64,000 nt of DNA from Elusimicrobia bacterium GWA2_61_42 (GCA_001799615.1 MGTU01000018.1:28390-92389), one strand, 5' to 3'. Counted from the stretch's first letter, positions 1-9,122 are shown. Numbers and translations are program-made. The notes: generated by a model from the letters alone, not told the origin.

Positions 1-235
1 GGCGGACGCCCTGGTCATCAACCCGGCGGCCTACACGCATTACAGCTACGCCATCCGCGACGCCATAGAGGCGCTGGAACTTCCGTCCGTCGAGGTGCAC
101 CTCACCGACATCTCGAAAAGAGAGCCTTTCCGCCGGCGCTCCGTCATAAAGCCGGTCTGCCGCGCGCAGTTCAAGGGCGGGGGGCCGGCCTCCTATTTCA
201 AGGCGCTGGAATTCTGCGCCTCTCTCAAAAAATGA
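1..235 (+). CDS. aroQ: Type II 3-dehydroquinate dehydratase, C-terminal part (cut by window edge)
   Basis: Reading from base 2 gives 77 residues ending at a TGA at 233-235. They contain the INPAAYTH and AIRDA segments and the EVHLTDI...RE.FR segment, all typical of the dodecameric type II 3-dehydroquinase that makes 3-dehydroshikimate in the shikimate pathway. The N-terminal half lies left of the window. The stop overlaps the aroA start codon (ATGA), so the two genes are probably translationally coupled in one aromatic-amino-acid operon. The family assignment is firm; the start cannot be seen. Confidence 0.9.
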   Translation, partial: ADALVINPAAYTHYSYAIRDAIEALELPSVEVHLTDISKREPFRRRSVIKPVCRAQFKGGGPASYFKALEFCASLKK

Positions 236-1467
236 AGGTTTATTCTCCCCCGCCGGACAAATCCATAACCATCAGGGCCCTGCTGCTGGGCGCCATCGCC
301 GAAGGCAGCGCGCGCATCGACAACCCGCTGTTCTGCGAAGACACCGAAGCCGCCGTCCGCTGCCTGGAAGCGCTGGGAGTTAAGCTTTGCAGGGACGGCA
401 GCGCGTTCATAGTGGAAGGGCGGGGCCTCAAAGGCCTGAAGAAACCGGGCGGGCCGCTGGACGCCGGGGAGTCCGGCGCGCTGGCGCGGATGCTGGCAGG
501 CATCCTGGCCGGCCAGGATTTTTCCGCCGTGATAACCGGGCAGGGCTCGCTTTTGAACAGGCCCATGTCCGCCCTGGCCGGGGCCATGAAGAATCTGGGC
601 GCCGGCATAAAAACTTCCGGCGGCCGCCTGCCGCTTTCCATAAAGCCGGCGGCGCTGAAGGGGAGCAGGATCTCGGGAGTGGAGAGCGCGCAGGTGAAAT
701 CAGCGCTGCTGCTGGCCGGGCTTTACGCCAAAGGCCCGCTGGAGATAAAGGAAAAGCTGCAGACGCGGGATCACACCGAGCGGCTGCTCGCCCTGATGGG
801 CGCCCGCCTGATCAAACAGGGACTCCGCATAAAGCTGGAGCCGGGCCCGCTTACCGCCCGCCCCCTGACGGTACCCGGCGATATTTCCTCGGCCGCGCCG
901 TTCATCGCCGCCGCGCTGCTGAGCGGCCGGGGGCTTAAGATCGAGGCCTGCGGGCTCAACCCGGGCCGGCTGGGCTTCATAACGGCGCTGCAGCGCATGG
1001 GCGCCTCCATACAGCTTAAAGCGGTGGCAGCCTTTCCGGAGCCTTACGGCGAAATAGAGATCCTGCCTTCCAAACTTGAAGGCCGCACGGTCAAAGCGGC
1101 CGACGTGCCGGCCATGATCGACGAGATCCCCCTGCTGGCCCTGGCGGCGGCCCGCGCCCGCGGCAATACCGTTATCAGCGGCGTGGAGCCGCTCAGGGCG
1201 AAAGAGTCGGATCGCGTGGAGAGCACGCTGGCCTTACTGGCAGCGCTGGGAGTAAAAGCGGCCTACGGGCGGGGCGCCCTGAAGATAAACGGCGCGCGCG
1301 CCTTCGCCGCCAAGGCCCCCGTGCGCACTTTCAACGACCATCGCATCGCCATGGCCGCCGCCGCGGCTTCCGCCGCCTGCCCCGGCCTTAAAGTAGAGAA
1401 CCCGGACTGCGTGAATAAATCATACCCGGGTTTCTGGAAGGATTTTAAAAAAGTTTTCGGGGCTTAA
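232..1467 (+). CDS. aroA: 3-phosphoshikimate 1-carboxyvinyltransferase (EPSP synthase)
   Basis: The 411-residue product matches the usual length of the family (about 420-430). It condenses shikimate-3-phosphate with phosphoenolpyruvate, the sixth step of the shikimate pathway, in the cytosol. Visible marks are the N-terminal [14 protein letters not shown] segment, the ESGALARM segment where most homologues have a GNAGTA-type loop, [12 protein letters not shown] with the catalytic acidic residue, LRAKESDR, and [10 protein letters not shown] near the C-terminus. The start at 232 overlaps the aroQ stop by four bases. The usual SISHR motif reads SITIR here, a mild deviation. Confidence in identity is high. 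Confidence 0.95.
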   Translation: MKVYSPPPDKSITIRALLLGAIAEGSARIDNPLFCEDTEAAVRCLEALGVKLCRDGSAFIVEGRGLKGLKKPGGPLDAGESGALARMLAGILAGQDFSAVITGQGSLLNRPMSALAGAMKNLGAGIKTSGGRLPLSIKPAALKGSRISGVESAQVKSALLLAGLYAKGPLEIKEKLQTRDHTERLLALMGARLIKQGLRIKLEPGPLTARPLTVPGDISSAAPFIAAALLSGRGLKIEACGLNPGRLGFITALQRMGASIQLKAVAAFPEPYGEIEILPSKLEGRTVKAADVPAMIDEIPLLALAAARARGNTVISGVEPLRAKESDRVESTLALLAALGVKAAYGRGALKINGARAFAAKAPVRTFNDHRIAMAAAAASAACPGLKVENPDCVNKSYPGFWKDFKKVFGA

Positions 1468-1468
1468 A

Positions 1469-1487
1469 CCGGCCCCCCACGGGCCGG
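1469..1487 (+). terminator. GC-rich hairpin after aroA
   Basis: Arms CCGGCCC (1469-1475) and GGGCCGG (1481-1487) flank a five-base loop, immediately after the aroA stop. No T-run follows, so termination is uncertain. A TAGAAT box at 1495-1500 follows directly and could be the -10 of the next gene. Confidence 0.35.
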
Positions 1488-1533
1488 AATAGTATAGAAT
1501 GTACCCGTTAAGCCGCGGCCGCCGATACGCGTT

Positions 1534-2253
1534 ATGCGCTCAAAGATCCTACTGGTAGACGACAGCAAAGACCTCCGCGCCGAGTTCAAGCTCTGGTTCG
1601 AGGACTTCGACGTGCTCACCGCCGCCAGCGCCGAAGAAGCGCTGGCCATCCTGGGCAAACCGAACGAACTGGCCCTGGTACTGCTGGACGTGCAGATGCC
1701 CGGCATGGGCGGGCTGGCCGCCCTGGCGAAGATAAAGACGCTGGCCCCGGCTACCCCGGTTATAATAATGACCGGCTACAGCACCAAGGACGTGGCCATA
1801 AAAGCCCTCAAAGGCAAAGCCTCCGGCTACATAGAGAAACCCTTCTCCCTTAAAGAGATGCGGGCCGCCATAGAAAAGGAACTTTCGGCCGACCCGGCCG
1901 ACGAAGACATAAAAAGCAAGATGGAGCACGTAAAACGCTTCGTGGAGGCTAACTGCTTTAAGAAGCTGGAGCTGCGCGACGCCGCGGCCGCGGTGTACCT
2001 CAGCCCTAAATATTTAAGCCGCCTTTTCCGCGAGCGCACCGGCATGGGGTTCACCGCCTATAAACTCAAGGTGAAAATGGAACAGGCCGAGGCGCTGCTC
2101 AAGTCCGGGGCCGCCAACATAAAACAGGTCTCGGCCAAACTCGGCTACGCCAATACAGAATCTTTCATCCGGCAGTTCAAAAAGATCTCCGGCTGCATTC
2201 CCTCGGCCTACCGCAGGAACGGCCGCTGCCCCGCCCGCAGGAAACACCCCTAA
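1534..2253 (+). CDS. Response regulator, REC plus AraC-type DNA-binding domain
   Basis: This 239-residue protein begins with a receiver domain (about residues 1-125). The phosphorylatable Asp52 sits in LLDVQMPGMGG, an acidic pair (VDDS) lies near the N-terminus, and the conserved lysine is in YIEKPF. It ends with an AraC/XylS helix-turn-helix pair (about 135-230; SPKYLSRLFRERTG and LGYANTESFIRQFKK). It should be a phosphorylation-dependent transcription factor. The start is ATG at 1534, without a clear Shine-Dalgarno. The histidine kinase at 4512 lies two genes downstream and is the obvious candidate partner, but nothing in the sequence proves that pairing. Confidence 0.85.
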   Translation: MRSKILLVDDSKDLRAEFKLWFEDFDVLTAASAEEALAILGKPNELALVLLDVQMPGMGGLAALAKIKTLAPATPVIIMTGYSTKDVAIKALKGKASGYIEKPFSLKEMRAAIEKELSADPADEDIKSKMEHVKRFVEANCFKKLELRDAAAAVYLSPKYLSRLFRERTGMGFTAYKLKVKMEQAEALLKSGAANIKQVSAKLGYANTESFIRQFKKISGCIPSAYRRNGRCPARRKHP

Positions 2254-2352
2254 TTCCTTTCAAAAACCGCTGAATCCGCTACGGACCAAAGCCCGGCGGC
2301 TCCTTCGCGCCCGGAAGGTGGAAAAAAGTCAATTAAAAAGGGAAACCGCCAA

Positions 2353-2381
2353 TTGTTTGCGGCCCGTCCGGGAGATATACT
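2353..2381 (+). promoter_or_regulatory. Sigma70-type promoter for the REC-PilB gene
   Basis: TTGTTT (2353-2358) and TATACT (2376-2381) are separated by 17 bases, a near-consensus housekeeping arrangement, about 86 bases before the start at 2468. This is the best promoter in the 214-base gap after the response regulator. Confidence 0.6.
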
Positions 2382-2467
2382 CTAAGTGCGGTAAGCGGCT
2401 TAGTTGATTCGGTTCGGGGCAGGCGGTTTACTGAAGTAAAATTGCGGTTCAGGGGCGGTGTATTACT

Positions 2468-4507
2468 ATGGAAAATCCAGGGGCGGTAAATTTTAAAGAA
2501 AATCTGGACGCCATGTTCAAGGAATTCAAGGGCGCTTCCTCCCCTTTGCTTAAGGCGTCCCCTTCAAAGCCGGTCCCGCCCAAGCCGGAGACCCGCACCG
2601 TACTGGTAGTGGACGACAACAAGGACTACCGGGAACTGGTGAAGCACCTGCTGATGGTGAACCACTACAGCGTGCTGGAAGCCGGGGACGGGGAGGAAGC
2701 CCTGGCCTCGGTCAACTCCGTCCCGCCCGACCTGATGCTGGTGGATTTCAACATGCCCAAGATGAACGGGTATGAGCTGATCCAGGAAGTGCGCAGCAAC
2801 TACGAGAACCGCGAAGTAAAGATAATCATGTTCACCGGCGCCACCAACCGCCAGCACCTGCGCACGCTGAACATGGACATTTCGGATTTCCTGGAGAAAC
2901 CCGTCTCCAACGCCAAGCTGCTCGAAAGCGTCGCCAGGGCTTTCGCCGCGGGACGCCTGCCGGCCCAGGCCCCCGAGGCCGGCTACGCTTCCCCGCCGGC
3001 CCCCGCCCGCCGGGCCGCGGCGCCGGTTCCGGCCGAGCCGCAGCAACTCAAGATCGGCGCCATGGAAATAGAACGTTTTGGCGGGGAGCCCGCGGAGGAG
3101 CTGCCGTCCCGCCCGGAGGCCGCGCCGGCCGCGGTGCAGGAATTGCCGGAAGAGCCGGCCCGCGCGGCTGTGGCGATAGAACTGCCGCCGGAAACGCTGC
3201 GGCAGGAAACTCCGCCCGCCGCCGAGCAAGTTCCGGAAATAGAGGAAGTTTTTAACGAGGACACCAGCGACCTGGAGGTCATAGACCCTTCCGCGGAAAA
3301 AAAGGAGGAGGCCAAGGAGACCGCCGGCCTGGAAAACCTGAAGATAGACTCCCCTCTGATCCAGATGGTCAACAAGATCCTGATGCGCGCCGTTGAACTG
3401 CGGGCGTCCGACATCCATATGGAGCCCAACGAGGACAAGGTCATCGTCAGGGTGCGCGTGGACGGCGTGCTGCGCCAGCTGACCACGCTGCCCATCTCCG
3501 CCCATCCCCGCCTGACCGCCCGCATAAAGATCATGAGCAACCTGGTCATCACGGAACGCCGCATCCCGCAGGACGGGCAGTTCCGGGTGCAGATCAAGGG
3601 CAACAAGATAGAATTCCGCGTCAGCACGCTGCCCTGCATAAAAGGCGAGAAGATAGTTATGCGCGTGCTGGGCCAGAGCAAACTTAACACGGACCTGAGC
3701 GCGCTTAAGCTGACGCCCCGGGAATTAAAAGCCGTGGACGGGGTCCTGAAAAGCCCCAACGGCCTGATCCTCGTGACCGGCCCCACCGGCAGCGGCAAAA
3801 CCACCTCGCTCTACACGATGATAAACGTGCTCAATAAACCCGAGGTCAACATCATGACGGCGGAAGACCCCGTGGAGTACGAGGTGCCGCACGTGAACCA
3901 GGTAAAGATCCGCCCGGCCGTCGGCCTCACCTTCGAATCCACGCTGCGCGCCTTCCTGCGCCAGGACCCGGACATCATGCTGATAGGCGAGATCCGCGAC
4001 CTGGAAACGGCCGAGATAGCCATCAAGGCGTCCATCACCGGCCACCTGGTTTTCTCCACGCTGCATACCAACAGCGCCCCCGGCACGGTGGTCCGCCTGA
4101 CGCATATGGGCGTGGCGCCCTACCTGGTGGCCGCCAGCGTCAAGCTGGTCATCGCCCAGCGCCTGGTGCGCACGCTGTGCCCGTACTGCCGGGTGCCGGT
4201 GCAGCTCTCCTCCGAGGACAAGAAATTCCTGACGGAGGAAGAGATCGGCAAACTGAAGACGGTCTACCACTCTCCCGGCTGCCAGCACTGCCACAACGGC
4301 GGATACACCGGCCGGCGGCCGCTCTTCGAGGTGATGCCGGTGCAGAGTTCCGAAATGCGGCAGCTGATAACCTCCAATTTAAACGCGGACAAGCTCAGCG
4401 AGCTCGCGGTCAAGGAAGGCATGACCACGCTGCGGCAGGCGGCGCTGACGGCGGTAGCGCAGGGCAGCACCTCCATGCAGGAAGCCCTGAAGATAATGAT
4501 GGGGTAA
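2468..4507 (+). CDS. Receiver-domain/PilB (GspE-type) fusion ATPase
   Basis: The protein has 679 residues. Residues about 40-165 form a receiver domain with Asp93 in LMLVDFNMPKMNGYEL and a C-terminal LEKPVS lysine. An Ala/Pro/Glu-rich linker (about 170-285) follows. Residues about 290-679 are a GspE/PilB secretion ATPase: SDIHMEP, Walker A GPTGSGKTTS with Lys444, the Asp-box MLIGEIRDLETAE, the His-box STLHTNSA, and a tetracysteine zinc site (CPYC and CQHC). PilB/GspE powers assembly of type IV pili or type II pseudopili at the inner membrane. The usual N-terminal T2SSE_N domain is replaced by the receiver, suggesting phosphorylation control of pilus assembly. The histidine kinase starts four bases after the stop. 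Confidence 0.9.
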   Translation: MENPGAVNFKENLDAMFKEFKGASSPLLKASPSKPVPPKPETRTVLVVDDNKDYRELVKHLLMVNHYSVLEAGDGEEALASVNSVPPDLMLVDFNMPKMNGYELIQEVRSNYENREVKIIMFTGATNRQHLRTLNMDISDFLEKPVSNAKLLESVARAFAAGRLPAQAPEAGYASPPAPARRAAAPVPAEPQQLKIGAMEIERFGGEPAEELPSRPEAAPAAVQELPEEPARAAVAIELPPETLRQETPPAAEQVPEIEEVFNEDTSDLEVIDPSAEKKEEAKETAGLENLKIDSPLIQMVNKILMRAVELRASDIHMEPNEDKVIVRVRVDGVLRQLTTLPISAHPRLTARIKIMSNLVITERRIPQDGQFRVQIKGNKIEFRVSTLPCIKGEKIVMRVLGQSKLNTDLSALKLTPRELKAVDGVLKSPNGLILVTGPTGSGKTTSLYTMINVLNKPEVNIMTAEDPVEYEVPHVNQVKIRPAVGLTFESTLRAFLRQDPDIMLIGEIRDLETAEIAIKASITGHLVFSTLHTNSAPGTVVRLTHMGVAPYLVAASVKLVIAQRLVRTLCPYCRVPVQLSSEDKKFLTEEEIGKLKTVYHSPGCQHCHNGGYTGRRPLFEVMPVQSSEMRQLITSNLNADKLSELAVKEGMTTLRQAALTAVAQGSTSMQEALKIMMG

Positions 4508-4511
4508 CATT

Positions 4512-6446
4512 ATGAACCCGATAAGCGCGGATAAAAACCAGGAGTACGCCGGAGGCTTCCGGGCGGAAGCCCCCAGGTACCCGCTATCCTATCCCGAACT
4601 CTGCTCCGGGTTCCTGACCGCGCTGTCCAAGGCCATCAAGAACACGGCGCTCTACTCCCTCAGCCATCCGGTGGTCATGGAAGCCATCGGCCGGGCCTAT
4701 GCCCTGCTCGGCTCTATTTTCGCCGCCGGCAGGGACGGCAGGATCACCGTTTCCTTCATCAACGACACCTGGCTGTTCAACGAGATCCCTGTCCCGGCCG
4801 TCACGCACGAATCCCAGAACCTCAACGGCGTCTTCAGGGCGCACGGCGCCGCCGCCGTGACCTTCGTCCGCGGCGTCAGCTCTTTCGAGCTGGGAGTGCT
4901 GTGCGAATTGCTGGCTACGGGGGCAAAAGGACAGCAGCCCGGCTTCTTCGGGGAGTTCCTCGGCCAGCGCGGAGTTACAGGCATCCGGGCCGACTCCGTA
5001 CACTATATCAAGGACGCCGCCCATGAGCCGCGGCAAGCGGCCAGCCCCGTCGCAGAAGCAGCGCCCCGGCCGGCGGCGGTTATTTCCTCCCCTGGAATAC
5101 CGCCCCGGCAGGCGGCGTCCATCCCCCGCCCCGCGCCCAGGCCCGCGCCGGCCCCGGTGCCTCCCAAAGCGGCGGCGGCGCAGCCCGGCCCCGGGCAGGG
5201 CCGCGGCGGCAATACCCTGGCGGGCATGAGCCTGGGAGCGCTGCTGACCCGGCTGGTAGAATCCGCCGTGCAGAACCCGCAGGAACGGGTACGCGTTTAC
5301 GAGGACGCCCTCAACAAGATCAAGGAAAGCCTCGCCCAACAGGTGGCGCAGACCACCAAAAGTCTGACCGAGGAGAACGAGCGCATTATCAATACCCGCA
5401 ACCGCACGGAAAAAGTCCTGTCACGGGTGGCCGAGGGCAAGGTTATCGTGGACAAGGACGGCAAGATCCTGATGATGAACCCCGCGGCCGAGGAGATCTC
5501 CGGCAAACGCCTGGCCGAAGTGGCCGGCAAGAGCGTGACCGAGCACCTGACCGCCGGCGAGCATTTCCTTACCATTTCCGACGACATGAACCTCTCCGCC
5601 GGGGCCGCGGTAACGGGGCAGGTCAGCGTGGCCGGCGACGAACAGATGGGGCAGGCCCTGCGCCGGTCCATGGCCCTGCTGCAGGACGACGAGGGCCGCG
5701 TGATCGGCGCCTACGCCGCCATGCCCGACAGGCTCAAGTTCAAGGAAACCCAGCGCCTGCAGGAGGAATTCCTCTCCAAGGTCACGCACGAACTGCAGTC
5801 TCCCCTGTCCTCCATAAGCTCCGCGCTGGAAATGCTGACCGACACCGCCGCGGGCAAGCTCGATACGGACGAGAATAAATTCCTGGCCATAAGCGTGCGC
5901 AACAGCCGCCGCCTGACGGAGATGATCCGCGGCATACTGGACTTTTCCAAGCTGCAGTCCGGGAAAATGACGGTTACCCCGGCGCCGGTATCAGTGGGAG
6001 AGCTCCTGGCCGAAGCCGGGGAAGGGCTGCTGCCGTGGGCGAAGACCAGGGAGATAACGCTGCTCATCCGGCCCCCGGCCTCCGACGTCGCGGTACTGGC
6101 CGACCGCAAGAGGATAGTGCAGGCGCTGACCAACCTCATCTCCAACGCGCTCAAGTCCACCCCCAAGGGCGGGACCGTGCTGGTGGCGGCCTCGCGTGCG
6201 GCTAATCCGGAGCCGGGCGTGGTTATCGGCGTGCGCGACACCGGCCACGGCATAGCCAGGGAGAACCTGAAGAAGATCTTCGACAAGTTCGTGCAGGTGG
6301 AAAGCGCCGAACCCCGCGAGGGCGTGGGCCTGGGGCTGGCGATAGTCAGCGAGATCGTAGCGCTGCACGGCGGAAAGATCTGGGCCGAGAGCGAGCCGGG
6401 CAAAGGCGCCACCTTCTATTTCACCCTCCCCCTGGGCCAGCCCTAG
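4512..6446 (+). CDS. Soluble PAS-histidine kinase
   Basis: The 644-residue protein has no transmembrane segment. Residues about 20-165 form an unnamed domain with a YSLSHPVV motif seen near the start of many signalling proteins. A Pro/Ala-rich linker (about 170-235), a helical segment, a PAS domain (about 300-410, VDKDGKILMMNPAAE) and a HisKA helix with His426 (THELQSPLSS) follow. The HATPase_c domain shows an N-box (NLISNALKS), a G1 box (DTGHG) and a G2 box (GVGLGLAI). It should autophosphorylate and pass phosphate to a receiver. Tight linkage to the REC-PilB gene makes that receiver, or the AraC-type regulator upstream, the likely target (inference). Confidence 0.88.
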   Translation: MNPISADKNQEYAGGFRAEAPRYPLSYPELCSGFLTALSKAIKNTALYSLSHPVVMEAIGRAYALLGSIFAAGRDGRITVSFINDTWLFNEIPVPAVTHESQNLNGVFRAHGAAAVTFVRGVSSFELGVLCELLATGAKGQQPGFFGEFLGQRGVTGIRADSVHYIKDAAHEPRQAASPVAEAAPRPAAVISSPGIPPRQAASIPRPAPRPAPAPVPPKAAAAQPGPGQGRGGNTLAGMSLGALLTRLVESAVQNPQERVRVYEDALNKIKESLAQQVAQTTKSLTEENERIINTRNRTEKVLSRVAEGKVIVDKDGKILMMNPAAEEISGKRLAEVAGKSVTEHLTAGEHFLTISDDMNLSAGAAVTGQVSVAGDEQMGQALRRSMALLQDDEGRVIGAYAAMPDRLKFKETQRLQEEFLSKVTHELQSPLSSISSALEMLTDTAAGKLDTDENKFLAISVRNSRRLTEMIRGILDFSKLQSGKMTVTPAPVSVGELLAEAGEGLLPWAKTREITLLIRPPASDVAVLADRKRIVQALTNLISNALKSTPKGGTVLVAASRAANPEPGVVIGVRDTGHGIARENLKKIFDKFVQVESAEPREGVGLGLAIVSEIVALHGGKIWAESEPGKGATFYFTLPLGQP

Positions 6447-6468
6447 CGCGGGCCGCCCTTAAAACGCA

Positions 6469-6504
6469 GAACCCGGGCCGCGCGAACAGATCGCACCCGG
6501 GTTC
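6469..6504. terminator. Hairpin between convergent genes
   Basis: Arms GAACCCGGG (6469-6477) and CCCGGGTTC (6496-6504) lie between the histidine kinase and the convergent cytochrome b5-like gene. The position suits a bidirectional terminator. No strong T-run follows on either strand. Confidence 0.5.
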
Positions 6505-6526
6505 CGAGGAGACTTCAAGCCGGAGT

Positions 6527-7129
6527 TTAAATAGCTTTCGCCTTCGCCTGCGTGGCTTCCTCTTTTTTCTCCATGTACTTTTCCGGGTTTTCCCGGAACG
6601 GCTTGTCGCAGGCCGGGCAGCAGAAATAATACACCTTGCCCTTATACTCGGCCGACAGCGTCTCGTCGTTCACCTTGAACTTATCCCCGGTCACCGGGCA
6701 GACGGCTTCCTTGCCCAGTTCGTCCTGGCCCGGCCGGCGCGGCTGCGCGGCCGAGGGCGCGGGGGCCTGGGACGCCATAGGCGCCGCGTCCAGCAGCACG
6801 CCGACCTTGGGCATTTTCTCCAGTATTTTCCCGCCCTTGTGTATGCCTTTGGGGGCCTTCTCTTTGATGTCGGAGCTCAGGTCGGAGCCGGCGTCATGCA
6901 TCTTCATGTGCCGCCCCGACTTCCAGTATTTAGACCTGGAAAGGTCGTAAACGATGCCGTCCACCGCCGCGTAGACCGGCATGCCGTTCTTCCCGTTGTA
7001 GATCTTGAGCTCTTCCGAAGTGAATGTTTTGCTCTTCCAGGCGTCTTTTGCGGCGGTTTTTTTCTTTTCGCCGGCCGTGGCCGGCCCGGCCAGCAGCGCC
7101 GCTATCGCCAGAACTGTTAATATCCTCAT
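6527..7129 (-). CDS. Secreted cytochrome b5-like plus YHS-domain protein
   Basis: The 200-residue product starts with a signal peptide (about residues 1-19, ending ATAG), so it is exported. Residues about 34-112 match the bacterial cytochrome b5-like heme/steroid-binding family: FTSEELKIYNG, VYAAVDGIVYDLS, and W-x-SGRHMKMHDAGSDL with His74 and His78 as candidate ligands. After a Pro/Ala-rich linker, residues about 140-187 form a YHS-type domain with CPVTGDKF, EYKGKVYYFCC and PACDKPFRENPEKY, likely binding a metal through cysteines. A strong GGAGG lies just before the ATG. The DJ-1 gene ends 10 bases upstream, so the two are probably one operon. Substrate and role are unknown. Confidence 0.75.
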   Translation of the reverse strand: MRILTVLAIAALLAGPATAGEKKKTAAKDAWKSKTFTSEELKIYNGKNGMPVYAAVDGIVYDLSRSKYWKSGRHMKMHDAGSDLSSDIKEKAPKGIHKGGKILEKMPKVGVLLDAAPMASQAPAPSAAQPRRPGQDELGKEAVCPVTGDKFKVNDETLSAEYKGKVYYFCCPACDKPFRENPEKYMEKKEEATQAKAKAI

Positions 7130-7139
7130 ATTTTCCTCC

Positions 7140-7649
7140 TCAGTTTTTCAACGCTTCAGCCAGCGCCAGGCCGTATTTCTTTGCCGGGACGGGACCGTTG
7201 GCCGTTACAAGTTTGCCGTCTATCTCCAGGTCGGTCCCGGTATAGTTCCCGCCGCCTTTTACTATTTCCCCGGCGCCGTCCGGCCAGCAGGTGACTTTTC
7301 TGCCTTTCAGCAGCCCCGCGTGCGCCAGCGCCACCGGGGAGATGCAGATGGAGCCCACCACTTTCCCCAGCTCGAAGGCTTTTTTAAAAACGGCGTGGAC
7401 CTCCGGAGTATCCAGGTGCTCGAGCGCCCCCGGGCCGCCCACCAGCGTAAGGGCGTCGTAATCCGCCGGGTTTATCTCGCCGACGGTTTTATCCACCTGC
7501 GCGGTGACCCTGAACTTCCCCCTGGCTTCGCCCTTCGCGGTAGAGACGGTGGTAACTTTGTGGCCGGCGGCTTCAAGTATTTTTTTGGGTTCCGTATACT
7601 CCTCGTCCCGGAAGCCCTGGAAAGCGATGAACATGGCGATTTTTTTCAT
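7140..7649 (-). CDS. DJ-1/PfpI family protein
   Basis: The 169-residue product is the usual single-domain length for the DJ-1/PfpI superfamily. It shows the family glutamate near residue 16 (FRDEEYTEP), the GGPGALEHL strand-loop and the nucleophile elbow GSICISP with Cys102. Family members act as glyoxalases/deglycases, chaperones or proteases, and this one cannot be narrowed from sequence. GGGGGAGGG precedes the ATG at a normal spacing. An extended -10 (TGATATAAT) overlaps the stop of the upstream glycosyltransferase gene, so this gene has its own promoter and probably carries the cytochrome b5-like gene with it. Confidence 0.85.
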   Translation of the reverse strand: MKKIAMFIAFQGFRDEEYTEPKKILEAAGHKVTTVSTAKGEARGKFRVTAQVDKTVGEINPADYDALTLVGGPGALEHLDTPEVHAVFKKAFELGKVVGSICISPVALAHAGLLKGRKVTCWPDGAGEIVKGGGNYTGTDLEIDGKLVTANGPVPAKKYGLALAEALKN

Positions 7650-7671
7650 GAAAACCCTCCCCCTTCACAAA

Positions 7672-7683
7672 GCCATTATATCA
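7672..7683 (-). promoter_or_regulatory. Extended -10 promoter of the DJ-1 gene
   Basis: On the minus strand the sequence reads TTTGATATAATGG, with TATAAT at 7675-7680 preceded by TGA, an extended -10 box. No good -35 is visible, as is common with extended -10 promoters. It overlaps the stop codon of the upstream glycosyltransferase gene. Confidence 0.5.
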
Positions 7684-8958
7684 AAGGCCGGCCGGCTTTC
7701 GCAGTTTTGAAAATAGCGGCCCCGCGGCGACGCAGAGATAGGACGCGAAAAGCGAAAGCAGCGGGACCACCACCAAACTCCTGCGGCTTATCCCCGGCTC
7801 CACGACGCAGCTGCCGGCTGTTATGACCAAAGCGGTAACGGAAAGCAAGAGAAGCCCTTTGCTCCTGGCCGAGAAAGCCGCCGCGAGGAGCCCCAGCAGG
7901 GCCAGCGCCAACAGGTGCTTTTGCGGAAACCAGAGGTTCGCCTCCCGCTCCTCGCCGTTCTCCGTCACATAAAAGCCGCCGATAGAGCCGAAGAAGTCCC
8001 AAAAATTTGAACGGGTAGCCCAGAGATACCGCAAAGGATGGCGAAAGGCGGTTTCTTTGCCTAATTCCGCCGCTTCGATCAGCGCCCCCGTAAATTTTTC
8101 TTTCGAGCCGTTCTCCCCTGCCATTACCCTTATCGCGGTGTTCACCACGCCGCCGCGATGGCTTCCCCCGTTAGCCTTTACCAGTTCCGAATAGATCTTT
8201 TTAAATTCACGGTGCGTCGGCGCCTCCCAATCGATCAGCGGCCCGGAAGTCTGCAGCGAGGTTATCGCCCCCATAGGGGACAGCGTGAAAGAATCGAATA
8301 CCATTAAATTCCTGAACATCCAGCCCGCAACCAGGACGGCGAACGGGAGAAAAAAATACGCCGCGGGCTTCAGCCAGCCCCGCCCCGTCGAGACAAACAG
8401 GGGGAAGATTATCATACAGACCGCCAATTCCGGCCTGGCAAGGGCGGCGGCGCCGCCGATCACCCCCGCGGCGAAGAGAGGGCGGCTCCCCGGAAGTTTG
8501 GACGCCGCTTCCTTCACCACCAGCAGCAGCGTCAGGGACAGAAGAAAGACCGCAAGGAGCTCGCTTTCTATGGATCGTTCGTAAAGGATGAACTTGGGAT
8601 GAAAGGCGAGCAGCGCGCCTGCCGCCATAGCGGCCGCGCGGCTACCCCATAACAACACCCCCAGGCGCATCAGTATCGCCGCCGTCGCGAGACCCAGCAG
8701 GTGCTGTATTAAGGTTACACTTCGCAGGTTTCCGCGGGACACTCCCAGCGTCCCGGCCAGGAACACGGGATAAGTCGGCGTCCGCCTGAAAGTTTCCGCC
8801 CCGGAATAGGAACCGTGTTCCAGCAGTTCCGCTGCCGGCTGCATATAGGTATCGGACCTTCCGACCACTATCGGCTGCGTATTCACCCAGACATGGATCC
8901 TGAACGCCGCCGCCGGCAGCAATACGATCAAGGGCCACAGTTTGAGGTTAAAAGCCAT
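7681..8958 (-). CDS. Membrane glycosyltransferase, PMT/ArnT-like (GT39-type)
   Basis: From the ATG at 8958 the protein has 425 residues. An in-frame start at 9018 adds 20 residues of poor quality, so the inner ATG before the first membrane helix is preferred. It has about ten hydrophobic segments. The first loop contains VVGRSDTYMQPAAELLEHGSYSG, and the ERSIESELLAVFLLSL segment resembles the polyprenol-phosphate sugar:protein/lipid transferases of the PMT/ArnT/GT39 type. These use undecaprenyl-phosphate sugars to decorate lipids or proteins on the outer face of the membrane. Donor and acceptor are unknown. It stands alone, with tRNA genes upstream on the other strand. Confidence 0.65.
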   Translation of the reverse strand: MAFNLKLWPLIVLLPAAAFRIHVWVNTQPIVVGRSDTYMQPAAELLEHGSYSGAETFRRTPTYPVFLAGTLGVSRGNLRSVTLIQHLLGLATAAILMRLGVLLWGSRAAAMAAGALLAFHPKFILYERSIESELLAVFLLSLTLLLVVKEAASKLPGSRPLFAAGVIGGAAALARPELAVCMIIFPLFVSTGRGWLKPAAYFFLPFAVLVAGWMFRNLMVFDSFTLSPMGAITSLQTSGPLIDWEAPTHREFKKIYSELVKANGGSHRGGVVNTAIRVMAGENGSKEKFTGALIEAAELGKETAFRHPLRYLWATRSNFWDFFGSIGGFYVTENGEEREANLWFPQKHLLALALLGLLAAAFSARSKGLLLLSVTALVITAGSCVVEPGISRRSLVVVPLLSLFASYLCVAAGPLFSKLRKPAGL

Positions 8959-9103
8959 AATTAGATCCGGACTCGCCCGGCACACAGGCCTTGCGCCGGG
9001 ACAAGCCCGCCTGGTCATAAATAAATCATTAAGCGGTGCGACGCGTCAACCGGGTCCGCCAGGCGCCTGCTCTACGGCAGGCAAGCTTCAGAGAACCGGA
9101 TTA

Positions 9104-9115
9104 TTGTAGAATAAG
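9104..9115 (+). promoter_or_regulatory. Probable -10 region of tRNA-Thr
   Basis: TAGAAT (9107-9112) lies 10 bases before the tRNA-Thr 5' end. The 12-mer TTGTAGAATAAG recurs exactly at 58489-58500, upstream of the YwqK-type gene, supporting a promoter role. No clear -35 is seen. Confidence 0.4.
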
Positions 9116-9122
9116 CATTATT

